NCBI GenBank assembly: GCA_021775805.1
Contig: JAJFHD010000090.1
Location: forward strand, 1-64,000
DNA: 64,000 nucleotides
Source: Alphaproteobacteria bacterium
GTDB taxonomy: Bacteria; Pseudomonadota; Alphaproteobacteria; Rhizobiales; JAJFHC01
Direction of reading: 5' to 3'
Below are positions 16,829 through 24,705 of the stretch, piece after piece. A program made the translations under genes and the position numbers. Position 1 is the stretch's first letter. Every line of letters begins with the position of its first letter. Below the pieces are notes generated by a model, which ran no database searches, had not been told where the DNA came from, and saw nothing but the letters and a program-made list of their open reading frames with translations.

Positions 16829-17980
16829 TCAGATGACCTTGCGGACCTCTTCCAGGAAGCTGTTAACCCCGGTGCGCAGCATTTCGCCCTGCTGCGACAA
16901 TTCCTTCGAGGCGTCCAGCACCTGAAGCCCGGCGGACCCGGTTTCCTGAACCGCCTGGCTCACGGTTGTGATGTTGGCGCTGACGTCGGATGTGCCGACC
17001 GCGGCCTGGTCCACATTGCTGGCGATCTCGGCTGTTGCCGCGCTCTGTTCTTCGACCGCTGCCGCGATCGCATAGGCGATTTCGTTGACGTTGGACATGG
17101 TCTCGCCGATGTTCCTGATCGATGAGACCGCCGTGTTGCTGGCGGCCTGGATCTCCGAGACCTGAGTGCTGATTTCCTGCGTGGCCTTGGCCGTCTGGTT
17201 TGCCAGTGTCTTGACCTCGGAAGCGACGACCGCAAAACCCTTGCCGGCTTCGCCGGCGCGGGCGGCTTCAATCGTTGCGTTCAGGGCCAGCAGGTTTGTC
17301 TGGTCCGCAATGTCGCTGATCAGGGAAAGGACCTGACCGATTTTCTCCGACGCTTCGGACAGGCAGCCGATGTCCTGATTGGTCTGCTGCACCAGTTCGA
17401 CAGCATCGGACGTGATCTGCGAGGAGTGGGTTACCTGCTGGTTGATCTCGGAAACCGAGTTGGACATCTCTTCGGTGGCGGCCGCAACCGATCCCACATT
17501 GGCGGACGCCTCTTCGGCGGCAACCGCCACCGCGGTGGACTGTTCGGAAGCGGAAGACGTGGCGCCCTCCATGACCTGGGCGGCGGCTTCAAGTTGCGTG
17601 GCCGCTGTTGCGACCGATTCGACGACCTCTTTCATCTGGTTCTCGAAGCTTTGAACGACGTTTGAAAACTCGCTGACCCGCTGCTCCATGGCGCCCATGG
17701 CCTGGTTGACGGTTCGGCTCGCCTCGCCAAACGCCCCGGTCATGCCCCGTTCCGATATCCGGCGGAAATATTTGTTGGCCGAAGCATACTCAAGGGTGGC
17801 GCGGGTCTCGCGGACATAGGCGTCCGAGCGGTCGATCAACCGGTTGATGGCGTGAAGCAGGCGCGCGGCGTCTCCGTGCTCGTCGATGTTGATTATCCGC
17901 GCTTCAAAATCTCCCTCCGCAACCGCTTCGCACACGTCGATTGCTCTGAGAACTGCTGATTTGTAATTGTTTGAAAACAT
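16829..17980 (-). CDS. soluble methyl-accepting chemotaxis protein, partner of the PAS protein
   Basis: This 383-residue chemoreceptor has no membrane helix. Residues about 15-75 form a HAMP-like region. The rest is the signalling coiled coil, with the CheA/CheW contact tip [20 protein letters not shown] followed by [21 protein letters not shown]. The start at ATG 17980 is supported by an AGAG purine run; the frame stays open to 18064 without a ribosome-binding site. The gene begins 67 bases after the PAS gene stop on the same strand. Together they look like the PAS sensor and signalling halves of an Aer-type receptor made as two proteins. The two are probably co-transcribed. Confidence 0.9.
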   Translation of the reverse strand: MFSNNYKSAVLRAIDVCEAVAEGDFEARIINIDEHGDAARLLHAINRLIDRSDAYVRETRATLEYASANKYFRRISERGMTGAFGEASRTVNQAMGAMEQRVSEFSNVVQSFENQMKEVVESVATAATQLEAAAQVMEGATSSASEQSTAVAVAAEEASANVGSVAAATEEMSNSVSEINQQVTHSSQITSDAVELVQQTNQDIGCLSEASEKIGQVLSLISDIADQTNLLALNATIEAARAGEAGKGFAVVASEVKTLANQTAKATQEISTQVSEIQAASNTAVSSIRNIGETMSNVNEIAYAIAAAVEEQSAATAEIASNVDQAAVGTSDVSANITTVSQAVQETGSAGLQVLDASKELSQQGEMLRTGVNSFLEEVRKVI

Positions 17981-18047
17981 GTCGATCACTCTTTCTCTCC
18001 ATAAGGGTGATTCAATTAATCTGGCGAACGGCGTCTGAAGCCCAGGA

Positions 18048-18572
18048 TCAGAGCGTGGCGACAAACTCGTCGTATTCCATCTTGCTCTGCTCCAGGATGC
18101 CGGCGATCACAGTGGTCGACGACTGCATTCCCTCCTTGCGGTTGGCAAATTTCTGCTCTTCCGCAAGCAGTTCCTTGTAGAGCGGGATTATCTTGTCCTC
18201 GAGGATGGAACGGTCGGGGACACGGCGGTTCGAGTGATAGCCGATAATCTTGCCCGCGCCGTCGCGGCTGGGCGTTACATGGGCATTGACCCAGTAGTGA
18301 TCGCCGTTCTTGCACCGGTTGACCACGTAGGCGAATATTTCCCGGCCGTCCTGAATGGTCTCCCACAGCAGGCCGAAGACGCACCGTGGCATTTCCGGAT
18401 GCCGGATCAGGCTGTGCGGCTGACCAAGGCATTCCTGTTCGCTGTAGCCGGCGATTCTCAGGAACACATCATTGCAGTAGGTGATGTGCCCCTTGAGGTT
18501 GGTCTTGCTGACTATGATTTCGTTTTCGTCGAAGAACTGTTCTACGCCCGTAAGCGATGTATCGCGTGCCAA
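18048..18572 (-). CDS. PAS domain protein (Aer-like redox/oxygen sensor half)
   Basis: This 174-residue cytoplasmic protein is mostly one PAS domain (residues about 10-115). It shows the Aer-type sequence [16 protein letters not shown], then LIRHPEMP and YWVNAHVTP, a pattern of FAD- or haem-binding aerotaxis sensors. A helical tail follows that could contact a receptor. The start chosen is TTG 18572, because GGAGAGGGA (18581-18589) sits eight bases upstream; a GTG at 18632 would add 20 residues without a good ribosome-binding site. It lies directly upstream of the chemoreceptor gene, so the likely role is energy or redox taxis through that partner. The cofactor is inferred from the family. 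Confidence 0.85.
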   Translation of the reverse strand: MARDTSLTGVEQFFDENEIIVSKTNLKGHITYCNDVFLRIAGYSEQECLGQPHSLIRHPEMPRCVFGLLWETIQDGREIFAYVVNRCKNGDHYWVNAHVTPSRDGAGKIIGYHSNRRVPDRSILEDKIIPLYKELLAEEQKFANRKEGMQSSTTVIAGILEQSKMEYDEFVATL

Positions 18573-18765
18573 TGTCGGATTCCCTCTCCAGAAGAACCTG
18601 TGGTTGCCCACAATTTGTCCGTCATCCCGCACGCGGACAGTTTTAATCGCTGAGATTTCAGCGAGTTCTATCTTTGGCGAGAATGGTTAACAAACCTCTA
18701 TTTTCAATCCGAGGTTGTGGTTTGTGGTGGCCTGACAGCCAGCGCAGAGGGTGATCTCTCAGGGA

Positions 18766-19776
18766 TCAAGAATACCGCAACGCCTGGCCCAGCCCCAGTT
18801 GCCGGGCCTTGTCGAGCATGGCCGCCCCCAGGGCAATGTCGGAAAGCGACAGGCCGCGATGCCAGAACAGGATAGTCTCGTCGTCGCTTTCGCGCCCGGG
18901 CCTGAGGCCGGCGACAATCTCACCCAGTTCGGCGTGCAGCGTTTCGGCGGTAATCAGGCCCTCGTCCACATGCCGCCGCAGCGCACCGAACGGGCCCGCA
19001 CCCGCCTGGCCCCAGTCGTCGACCACGACCTTGTCCATGACGTCCGTCAGGGTCAGTTCCACCGCACTCATTGTGCCGTAGGGGATAACGAGCGCACCGG
19101 GCTTGATCCAGTCGGTCTTGAAATGTGGATAGGGCTCAGGCAGCCGTGAGGCTTCAACCATGATGTCTGCGCCTTCCAGACAACTGCGCCAGTCCCGGGT
19201 TACCACGACCGGTTTGTTCAGGTCGCGGGTCAGTTTTTCTGCAAACGCCTCCCGGCTCTCCGCCCGGCGGGAATGGACCCTGATTTCGTCGAAGTCGAAG
19301 ATCTGGTCGAGCAGTCTGACGTTCCAGTAACTGGTCGCCCGGGCGCCGATATGGCCCAGTACTTTCGAGTTCTGTCTCGCCAGATATTTTGCGCCGACGG
19401 CAGTCAGGGCACCGGTCCGCATTTCGGTGATGTCGGTGGCGTCGATCAGCGCCCTCGGTGTACCTGTTTGCGGGTCGAACAGCATCAGCATGCCAAACTC
19501 CGAGGGCAGGCCCAGTTTGTAATTATCGACGAAGTCGCCGACCACCTTGACCCCGGCATAGCCGTTGCTTCCGGTCCACGGCAGGACGCCGCGCAGCACG
19601 TTGAAATGACCCGTCGCATCCTTGGGCCGAATATGCATGCGCGGTTCGATCACGGTGCCGCCTTCGCCCTGGATGCGCAACTGGTTGGTGATGGCGTCCA
19701 GAATTTCGCTATCGCTCATCTCGAGGGCGGCGACATCCGGGCCCGAAAGATATGTAAAATGGATCGGATCGGTCAT
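18766..19776 (-). CDS. ornithine cyclodeaminase / mu-crystallin family protein
   Basis: This 336-residue NAD(P)-dependent enzyme belongs to the ornithine cyclodeaminase/mu-crystallin family. It shows the substrate-binding segment VEPRMH-like (VIEPRMHIRP), the TEMRTGA motif near residue 128 and a nucleotide-binding region beginning VLGHIGARATSY. In most members the latter reads GxGxQA; here the second Gly and the Gln differ. Family members act as ornithine cyclodeaminase, alanine dehydrogenase, ketimine reductase or opine-type dehydrogenases. The neighbours give no clear substrate. It sits 34 bases upstream of the three tail-collar genes' distal end but reads away from the PAS gene region as a separate unit on the same strand. 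Confidence 0.85.
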   Translation of the reverse strand: MTDPIHFTYLSGPDVAALEMSDSEILDAITNQLRIQGEGGTVIEPRMHIRPKDATGHFNVLRGVLPWTGSNGYAGVKVVGDFVDNYKLGLPSEFGMLMLFDPQTGTPRALIDATDITEMRTGALTAVGAKYLARQNSKVLGHIGARATSYWNVRLLDQIFDFDEIRVHSRRAESREAFAEKLTRDLNKPVVVTRDWRSCLEGADIMVEASRLPEPYPHFKTDWIKPGALVIPYGTMSAVELTLTDVMDKVVVDDWGQAGAGPFGALRRHVDEGLITAETLHAELGEIVAGLRPGRESDDETILFWHRGLSLSDIALGAAMLDKARQLGLGQALRYS

Positions 19777-19810
19777 GTGGCTACTGTTCCCGGTTGGGCA
19801 TTGAAATCGA

Positions 19811-20137
19811 TCAGTTCCGCGATGGAAACAAGCCCGTCACCGCTATACAGGCGACCGGCGCACCGGATTTGGTCTGACTGGTCTGTAAATTGGGCAGGGC
19901 GAAATTCGTACGGCCGTCGCCGCCGTAAGTTGTGCCCAGGAGCGAAAACAGGGCCTGGTTCTGGTTTATATCGAGAAGCTGGCCTTTCGCTTCCATCCAG
20001 CCCCTGGGACAAAAGTTCGAACCGAACACGACGATCTGGGAAATCATCGGTTCAAAGGCGTATGATCTTCGCGTTTCGGTAAACCCGGCGAGCAAACCGA
20101 CGAGGACGCAAAGCAAGATGTGCTGCAAGTACTTCAT
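19811..20137 (-). CDS. secreted phage-tail-collar domain protein, copy 3
   Basis: This 108-residue protein has a signal peptide (residues 1 to about 25, hydrophobic ILLCVLVGLLAGF) and one tail-collar (microcystin-dependent protein type) domain. The diagnostic string is FCPRGWMEAKGQLLDI, then LFSLLGTTYGGDGRTNFALP, ending in PSRN. ATG 20137 leaves a seven-base gap after the upstream copy; the longer frame to 20182 would overlap it. It is the last gene of a three-gene paralogous set. In phages, collar domains sit at the tail-fibre tip; in bacterial chromosomes, secreted single-domain forms have no known function. Confidence 0.85.
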   Translation of the reverse strand: MKYLQHILLCVLVGLLAGFTETRRSYAFEPMISQIVVFGSNFCPRGWMEAKGQLLDINQNQALFSLLGTTYGGDGRTNFALPNLQTSQTKSGAPVACIAVTGLFPSRN

Positions 20138-20144
20138 GACAAGT

Positions 20145-20477
20145 TCAGTTCCTCGAAGGATATGTGCCTTGGAGGGCAACACATACGGTCGGCGCGTCTG
20201 TATCGGTATTGAGGCCGGGATTCAGTTTCGGCAATGCAAACGTCGTGCGCCCGTCACCGCCGTAGATCGTGCCGTAGAGTGAGAACAACGCATCGTTCGC
20301 TGAGATCTCCAGCAATTTGCCGTCAGCTTTCGCCCACCCCCTCGGGCAAAACTTGAACGCAAACATGGAGACCTGTCCGACAAACGGATCCAGCGCCTGT
20401 GCCTTGGCGGGTGTTTGCGCTCCGTGTATGATCCCGCCAAGCATTGCGGCCCCGAAGATCATTCCCTGCATAGTCAT
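20145..20477 (-). CDS. secreted phage-tail-collar domain protein, copy 2
   Basis: This 110-residue protein is the middle member of the tandem set. It has a signal peptide (MIFGAAMLGGIIHGAQTPAKA, residues about 5-25, written here as seen) and a tail-collar domain with KFCPRGWAKADGKLLEI and LFSLYGTIYGGDGRTTFALP, ending in PSRN. The start near ATG 20477 (or 20471) is inferred from the position of the signal peptide; the open frame continues to 20756 but that part overlaps the upstream copy. The 61-base gap to the upstream copy and seven-base gap to the next suggest one transcript. Divergence between copies is substantial, so the duplication is not recent. Confidence 0.85.
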   Translation of the reverse strand: MTMQGMIFGAAMLGGIIHGAQTPAKAQALDPFVGQVSMFAFKFCPRGWAKADGKLLEISANDALFSLYGTIYGGDGRTTFALPKLNPGLNTDTDAPTVCVALQGTYPSRN

Positions 20478-20538
20478 CTTGAGCGACCCCACTATCTGGT
20501 TCCCTTGCCGGTCAGCAACATCTGTTCTTGTTCCAGTG

Positions 20539-20850
20539 TCAATTCCGCGACGGATAGACTCCGATGATTGCAATGCAGACGATCGTCTTGGGGTTGTCGC
20601 CAGGACCGTTCGCCTGAAGCTTGGGCAGGGCAAAGGTGGTTCGGCCATCGCCGCCGTAAATTGTGCCCAGGAGTGAAAACAGGGCGGTATTCTTGCTGAC
20701 CGGCAACAACTGACCTTTTGTCTCCGTCCAGCCGCGTGGACAGAAATTCGTCCCAAAAGCTTCGATCTGGCCCATGAAGGGTTCGTTGGCCGGTGCGGTT
20801 GAAATCAACGACATGCTGAGCGCCAATGTGATGAAGAACCGTGAAACCAT
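20539..20850 (-). CDS. secreted phage-tail-collar domain protein, copy 1
   Basis: This 103-residue protein is the first gene of the tandem set. The signal peptide is clear (FFITLALSMSLISTAPANE, residues 5-23). The collar domain shows NFCPRGWTETKGQLLPV and LFSLLGTIYGGDGRTTFALP and ends in PSRN, as do both paralogues. No other phage structural gene, integrase or lysis gene is nearby, so this is not a prophage remnant in any visible sense. The product should be exported to the periplasm or beyond. The role is unknown; small trimeric adhesin-like or spike-like assemblies are possible from the fold. Confidence 0.85.
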   Translation of the reverse strand: MVSRFFITLALSMSLISTAPANEPFMGQIEAFGTNFCPRGWTETKGQLLPVSKNTALFSLLGTIYGGDGRTTFALPKLQANGPGDNPKTIVCIAIIGVYPSRN

Positions 20851-21062
20851 TCGATCAACATTCCATCATTAGAGACCAAGGACCGCTTGGGGTGCCTGTG
20901 CTGCAGTGAAACAGAAATTTTCAAGCATCCTTGCAAATTTGCAACCCCCGGCAAAAATTATCAAACCGGTATTGGGCATCGACCACCCCATGGGTGTAAA
21001 CTCCGTTGAACCAAGAGGAATCGGTTACCAAAGACAGTATATGGAACTGGAGGTCAGTCGGT

Positions 21063-21599
21063 ATGCAATTCTTGTTTCGCCTTCCGGTCATTCTGTTTGC
21101 TTTGGTGTTCGGGGCCACCGGCTCACAGTTTCCCGAGTACGTTCAGCAGTATACTCAAAGACTTGGCGGTGCTGTCGACGAATTGAGGGGCTTTGTCGAG
21201 CAGTTCGACCGGGATGCTACCTCTGCTGGACTGACCCGAAACGAAGCGTTGAAGGAGTACGAAAAGCCGGACAGCGTGTTTCTGGACAAACGCGGTGAAA
21301 GTGTCGTGCAGACAATTCGCCGCTATGAAAGGCTGTTTGCCCAAAAGCTGGTTATTGACAAGTCCGGCCCGGTCGGCCGCGTGGTCGCTTTCATCGAAAA
21401 AGTTGATTCAGACATCGCAAAAAAGACATTCGACGATTTTGAGCCTGCCGTTCCGATCACGACGGAAGGCGGGCTTTTTGCCGCGGGCGGATTTATTGCA
21501 GCCCTTCTCGTCTGGATAGGTATTCGTGGAACCGGGCGCGCTGTCGTGCGCGGACGCAGAAAAACCGGCGCCAAAGATACGGCACCCGATTTGCGGTGA
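21063..21599 (+). CDS. DUF2937 family membrane protein
   Basis: This 178-residue protein begins with a signal-anchor-like segment (FLFRLPVILFALVFGATGSQ) and ends with a second membrane helix near residues 144-162 (GGLFAAGGFIAALLVW) and a basic tail. The segment SQFPEYVQQYTQRLGGAVDELRGF is the hallmark of DUF2937, a family of unknown function in proteobacteria. Between the helices is a helical, likely periplasmic region. ATG 21063 was chosen because GGAGG lies nine bases upstream; the frame is open to 21006 without a good site. A perfect palindrome follows 42 bases after the stop. Confidence 0.8.
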   Translation: MQFLFRLPVILFALVFGATGSQFPEYVQQYTQRLGGAVDELRGFVEQFDRDATSAGLTRNEALKEYEKPDSVFLDKRGESVVQTIRRYERLFAQKLVIDKSGPVGRVVAFIEKVDSDIAKKTFDDFEPAVPITTEGGLFAAGGFIAALLVWIGIRGTGRAVVRGRRKTGAKDTAPDLR

Positions 21600-21641
21600 A
21601 ACCAACATACGGCAATGGTCCACCGGATTAGCCGGCATCCG

Positions 21642-21659
21642 ATACCTCGTACGAGGTAT
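21642..21659. promoter_or_regulatory. perfect 18-base palindrome upstream of Rieske gene
   Basis: ATACCTCGTACGAGGTAT is a perfect inverted repeat. Outer bases CCGATA and TATCGG extend the symmetry with a two-base bulge. It sits 80 bases before the Rieske start and 42 after the DUF2937 stop. It could be a regulator operator for the Rieske gene or the stem that ends the upstream transcript; no T-run follows. Confidence 0.5.
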
Positions 21660-21739
21660 TATCGGGAATTCGCCTTTGATGTAGGGTCACGTGAAGTTGC
21701 TAGGTAACCCTGACCCGTGCACTGCGGAGGATCTGTCCA

Positions 21740-22810
21740 ATGAACATTCGCGAAAACGCTGTCGTTTCCACACCACCGGAAACCCTTCCAGCGTCGTGGT
21801 ATCATGACCGGGAAACATATGATCGTGAACGCAACGCCATTTTTCGCAAACACTGGACACTGATCGCACGCGAGGACCAGCTCACCACGCCGGGCGCCTA
21901 CGTTGCCGACGATATTGCCGACTTGCCGGTTTTTGTCATTCGCGGCAAGGAAGGCGAGTTGCGAGGCTATCACAACGTCTGTCGTCATCGCGCGGGCCCG
22001 CTGGTCAAGGAAGGCGCGGGCCGGTGTTCCACCTTGCGTTGCCGGTATCACGGCTGGCTCTATGACATTGAAGGCGCCTTGCGGCGGGCGCCCGGACTTG
22101 AACTGGGCCGTGATCTCGACCCTGCAAAGTTCGGACTGTTTCCCGTGCGCGTGGAAACCTGGAATGGCCTGGTCTTCGGCTGTCTCGACGGCGAGGCGCC
22201 GCCGCTTCACGACTGGCTCGGCGATATCGTCGGGATCGCGTCACGGTTTCCGTCAAATGCCGACATGACCTACAAGGGCGAGGTGCTCGAGAGCGGTGAT
22301 GCCAACTGGAAAAACTATTCTGACAATTCCTGCGAAGGCTACCACGTCGGCTTTGTCCACAAGAGTCTCGGCAAGACCATCGGCAAGGAAGAGATCGACA
22401 TCAGGCCCCACGAAAACGGGCAGTTTGTCGGCTTCGATGTCACCTACATCGCCTCGGAGGCTGACAGCACGCGCCAGGGGAAGGGTTTCTGGATCTACAA
22501 GTTCCCGGGCCTGCTCTTGCATTTTGCGGAGTATTCATTCAATTGCGAACGGGTCAAACCGGTCGGCCCTGGTGCTGTGAAACTGGTGCGCTGGTACTGG
22601 TGCGACGACGACAAGGCAGCCGCCCTGGGCGTGACCGCCGAAGACGCCATGGCAAGCGGCAAGGTCGTCATGGGCGAGGATCTCGGAATCTGCGAAGACG
22701 TCCAGCGCAATCTGTCCGCCGGCATCTACCAGACCGGCCGCATGGCACCGACTGAAGAAGTTGGCACGATCTACTTCCAGAAACTGGTGCGCGAGGCGCT
22801 TGAAGGTTGA
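21740..22810 (+). CDS. Rieske non-haem iron oxygenase, alpha subunit
   Basis: This is a 356-residue oxygenase component of a Rieske dioxygenase/monooxygenase. The [2Fe-2S] ligands are C81, H83, C101 and H104 (CRHR and CRYHGW). The mononuclear iron site is visible in NWKNYSDNSCEGYHVGFVH, with bridging E199 and ligands H202 and H207. The layout resembles the choline/carnitine/glycine-betaine monooxygenase branch, which starts N-demethylation or hydroxylation of quaternary amines. No reductase gene is adjacent. The downstream genes at 24.7-28.5 kb encode amine demethylases, which supports an amine substrate by inference. The start has GGAGGA about eight bases upstream. Confidence 0.9.
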   Translation: MNIRENAVVSTPPETLPASWYHDRETYDRERNAIFRKHWTLIAREDQLTTPGAYVADDIADLPVFVIRGKEGELRGYHNVCRHRAGPLVKEGAGRCSTLRCRYHGWLYDIEGALRRAPGLELGRDLDPAKFGLFPVRVETWNGLVFGCLDGEAPPLHDWLGDIVGIASRFPSNADMTYKGEVLESGDANWKNYSDNSCEGYHVGFVHKSLGKTIGKEEIDIRPHENGQFVGFDVTYIASEADSTRQGKGFWIYKFPGLLLHFAEYSFNCERVKPVGPGAVKLVRWYWCDDDKAAALGVTAEDAMASGKVVMGEDLGICEDVQRNLSAGIYQTGRMAPTEEVGTIYFQKLVREALEG

Positions 22811-22937
22811 TGTTGCTGTCCTAAGGGACATCGGGTGAACGGTTCTTCGCCGGCCGCCGGGCGTGCTACGGGCTACGCTGTTTGAGTAGTTTCGGTGCAA
22901 AGACCGTGACGACATCAACCACTACGTTCAATGCACT

Positions 22938-22965
22938 GCCAATCCGGTGAATGCCCCGGATTGGC
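22938..22965. terminator. bidirectional terminator-like hairpin
   Basis: Perfect ten-base arms GCCAATCCGG (22938-22947) and CCGGATTGGC (22956-22965) flank an eight-base loop. It lies between the convergent Rieske gene and HAD hydrolase gene, where a shared terminator is expected. There is no T-run on either strand. Confidence 0.6.
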
Positions 22966-22971
22966 CGAGGG

Positions 22972-23640
22972 TCACAACCCGAATAGTGCCGGCAACCCGC
23001 TCAAATTGCTGATCTCGGCCGTAGTGTAGTAGGCGGCCGAAGGTTCATAGCCACGGTTGACATATACCCGATTGGGGATCTTCAGGTCATAAGCGGGTAT
23101 GAGATCATAGCGCAGGCTCGACGACACGTGGGCGACGTCATCGGGTGTGCATCCCAGTTGATCGAACATGTACTCGAAGGCCTGGAGCCGGGGTTTGTAG
23201 GCTCCGGCCTGCTGGGCCGTAAAGACCGCATGAAAGGGTGCGCCCAGTTTTGCGACATTGTCCATGATCTGGTCGTCCGAGGCATTTGACAAAATCACCA
23301 GAGGAATCTTATCCGCCATTTTCGCAAGGGGCTCGGGAACGTCAGGATGGGCCGTCCATGTCGGCACGGCATCATAGATCGCACGGGCGTCTTCCGGCTT
23401 GAATTCAAGCCCCCACAGTTTGCATGTCCGCTCCAGGGCGTCGTGCAACACCACGTCATAGGGTTTCCAGGCCCCGATGACTTCGTCGCGCCGGTAGACG
23501 GTGAAGTCGGTCAAGAATGCGTCCATTTGCGTTGAGTCGAGGCGGTCGGCCATGCGTTTTCGTGTTACCGACGGAATGTCGAAATGCGTCAGCGTGCCAT
23601 AGCAGTCGAAGGTGACAAACTTCGGTAGAATCGGAGGCAT
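22972..23640 (-). CDS. HAD hydrolase, haloacid dehalogenase type II-like
   Basis: This 222-residue protein is a HAD-superfamily hydrolase resembling 2-haloacid dehalogenases. The nucleophile motif FDCYGTL lies at about residues 10-16, with D11 as nucleophile. Motif II is VILSNAS, the motif III Lys is in AYKPRLQAF, and motif IV is represented by the segment SSLRYDLIPAYDL. Family members remove halide from 2-haloacids or phosphate from small metabolites. ATG 23640 is chosen because the protein then starts right before the HAD fold; the frame is open to 23808. Its promoter region overlaps that of the divergent GNAT gene (87 bases apart). Confidence 0.85.
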   Translation of the reverse strand: MPPILPKFVTFDCYGTLTHFDIPSVTRKRMADRLDSTQMDAFLTDFTVYRRDEVIGAWKPYDVVLHDALERTCKLWGLEFKPEDARAIYDAVPTWTAHPDVPEPLAKMADKIPLVILSNASDDQIMDNVAKLGAPFHAVFTAQQAGAYKPRLQAFEYMFDQLGCTPDDVAHVSSSLRYDLIPAYDLKIPNRVYVNRGYEPSAAYYTTAEISNLSGLPALFGL

Positions 23641-23727
23641 CGGCTCACTCTGGTTCTCTTGGGCAAAACAACCCATTAAACTGCAGCGCCGAAGTTGCCA
23701 AGGGGCCTTCGTAGGGGAGCGAGACTG

Positions 23728-24579
23728 TTGACTGTTATCCTGGAGCCCTTTGGGATCAACGATATCGACGAGGCATGCCATCTCGGTTGGGAAATAGGTT
23801 GGCCACATACAAAGCAGGATTGGCGGTTTGCGTCATCAGTGGGCACCGGGCTGGTTGCCCGAGAAGACGATCGTCTGGTTGCCACCTGCATGACATGGCA
23901 ATTGACGCCGCAGATAGCGACGCTCGGTCTGCTCATTGTGGCACCTGAAAGTCAACGCCGGGGCCTCGGCCGAACGGTGCTGAGGTCCTGTCTTGACCGC
24001 TTGAGCGGGCACACGGTCATCCTTCACGCAACAGTCGAGGGGATCGAACTCTACCGGTCGGAAGGGTTTTCACCCAGCGGGCAGGTCGGGCAGTTTCAGG
24101 GCATCGTTGCCGATGGATTAGCCGAGGCGAAAGTCAGTCGGGCGGATGATGAAGGCATCCTTCGCCATTCGACAGATACGGACCACCGTACAATTGTCTC
24201 GCTTGACCGGAAGGCAACAGGGTTCGACCGGTCTCTGCTGCTCACCGCGATCCTTGAGAACTCAACCGGGGTTGTGCTGGAGGAGAACGGCGAGACGACC
24301 GGTTACGCGCTTTGCCGCCGCTTCGGCCTGGGGCAGGCAATTGGCCCGGTCGTTGCCCCGGATCAGCCAAGTGCCCGGCAACTCGTATCCACACTGCTCA
24401 TGGATAAAACTGAACAGTTCGTTCGTCTCGACGTGCCCGAAGGCGCCCTCAGTGCGGATTGGCTCGCCAGGTGCGGCATGCCGAAGGTCAGTGGCGTGAT
24501 TGCCATGGCCAACGGGCCCCTGCCAAAAGTCAGCGAGGATCTGCGTAAATTCGCCCTTATCGGACATGCGTTCGGCTGA
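23728..24579 (+). CDS. two-domain GNAT acetyltransferase
   Basis: This 283-residue protein has an N-terminal GNAT domain (residues about 1-125) with the acetyl-CoA-binding segment VAPESQRRGLGRTVL. A second C-terminal domain follows that resembles the acetyltransferase_18 fold (segments DRSLLL, GYALCRRFGLGQAIGPV and RLDVPEGALSADWLARCGM). Such paired proteins acetylate unknown small molecules. The start chosen is TTG 23728, with GGGGAG eight bases upstream; TTG 23695 would add eleven residues. It is divergent from the HAD gene and 126 bases upstream of the first amine oxidoreductase gene. Confidence 0.8.
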   Translation: MTVILEPFGINDIDEACHLGWEIGWPHTKQDWRFASSVGTGLVAREDDRLVATCMTWQLTPQIATLGLLIVAPESQRRGLGRTVLRSCLDRLSGHTVILHATVEGIELYRSEGFSPSGQVGQFQGIVADGLAEAKVSRADDEGILRHSTDTDHRTIVSLDRKATGFDRSLLLTAILENSTGVVLEENGETTGYALCRRFGLGQAIGPVVAPDQPSARQLVSTLLMDKTEQFVRLDVPEGALSADWLARCGMPKVSGVIAMANGPLPKVSEDLRKFALIGHAFG

Positions 24580-24705
24580 CGTGAGAGTGTCGGCTGAGTA
24601 AGTCCTGCGTGGTATCGTGATCGTCTGTCCATCCTCATGAGAAAAAACTTGCGCGTACATCCATAAGACGTTTGTGTTTGGTCCTTGGACATTAGGGAGG
24701 ATTAC

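Noticed and set aside
18647..18664. Short hairpin TCGCTGA-GATT-TCAGCGA upstream of the PAS gene
   Set aside because: Only seven base pairs; it may be an operator or chance. It is not strong enough to call.
19811..20850. Prophage remnant suggested by tail-collar domains
   Set aside because: No integrase, capsid, portal, terminase or lysis gene was seen, all three proteins have signal peptides, and flanking genes are ordinary chromosomal ones.
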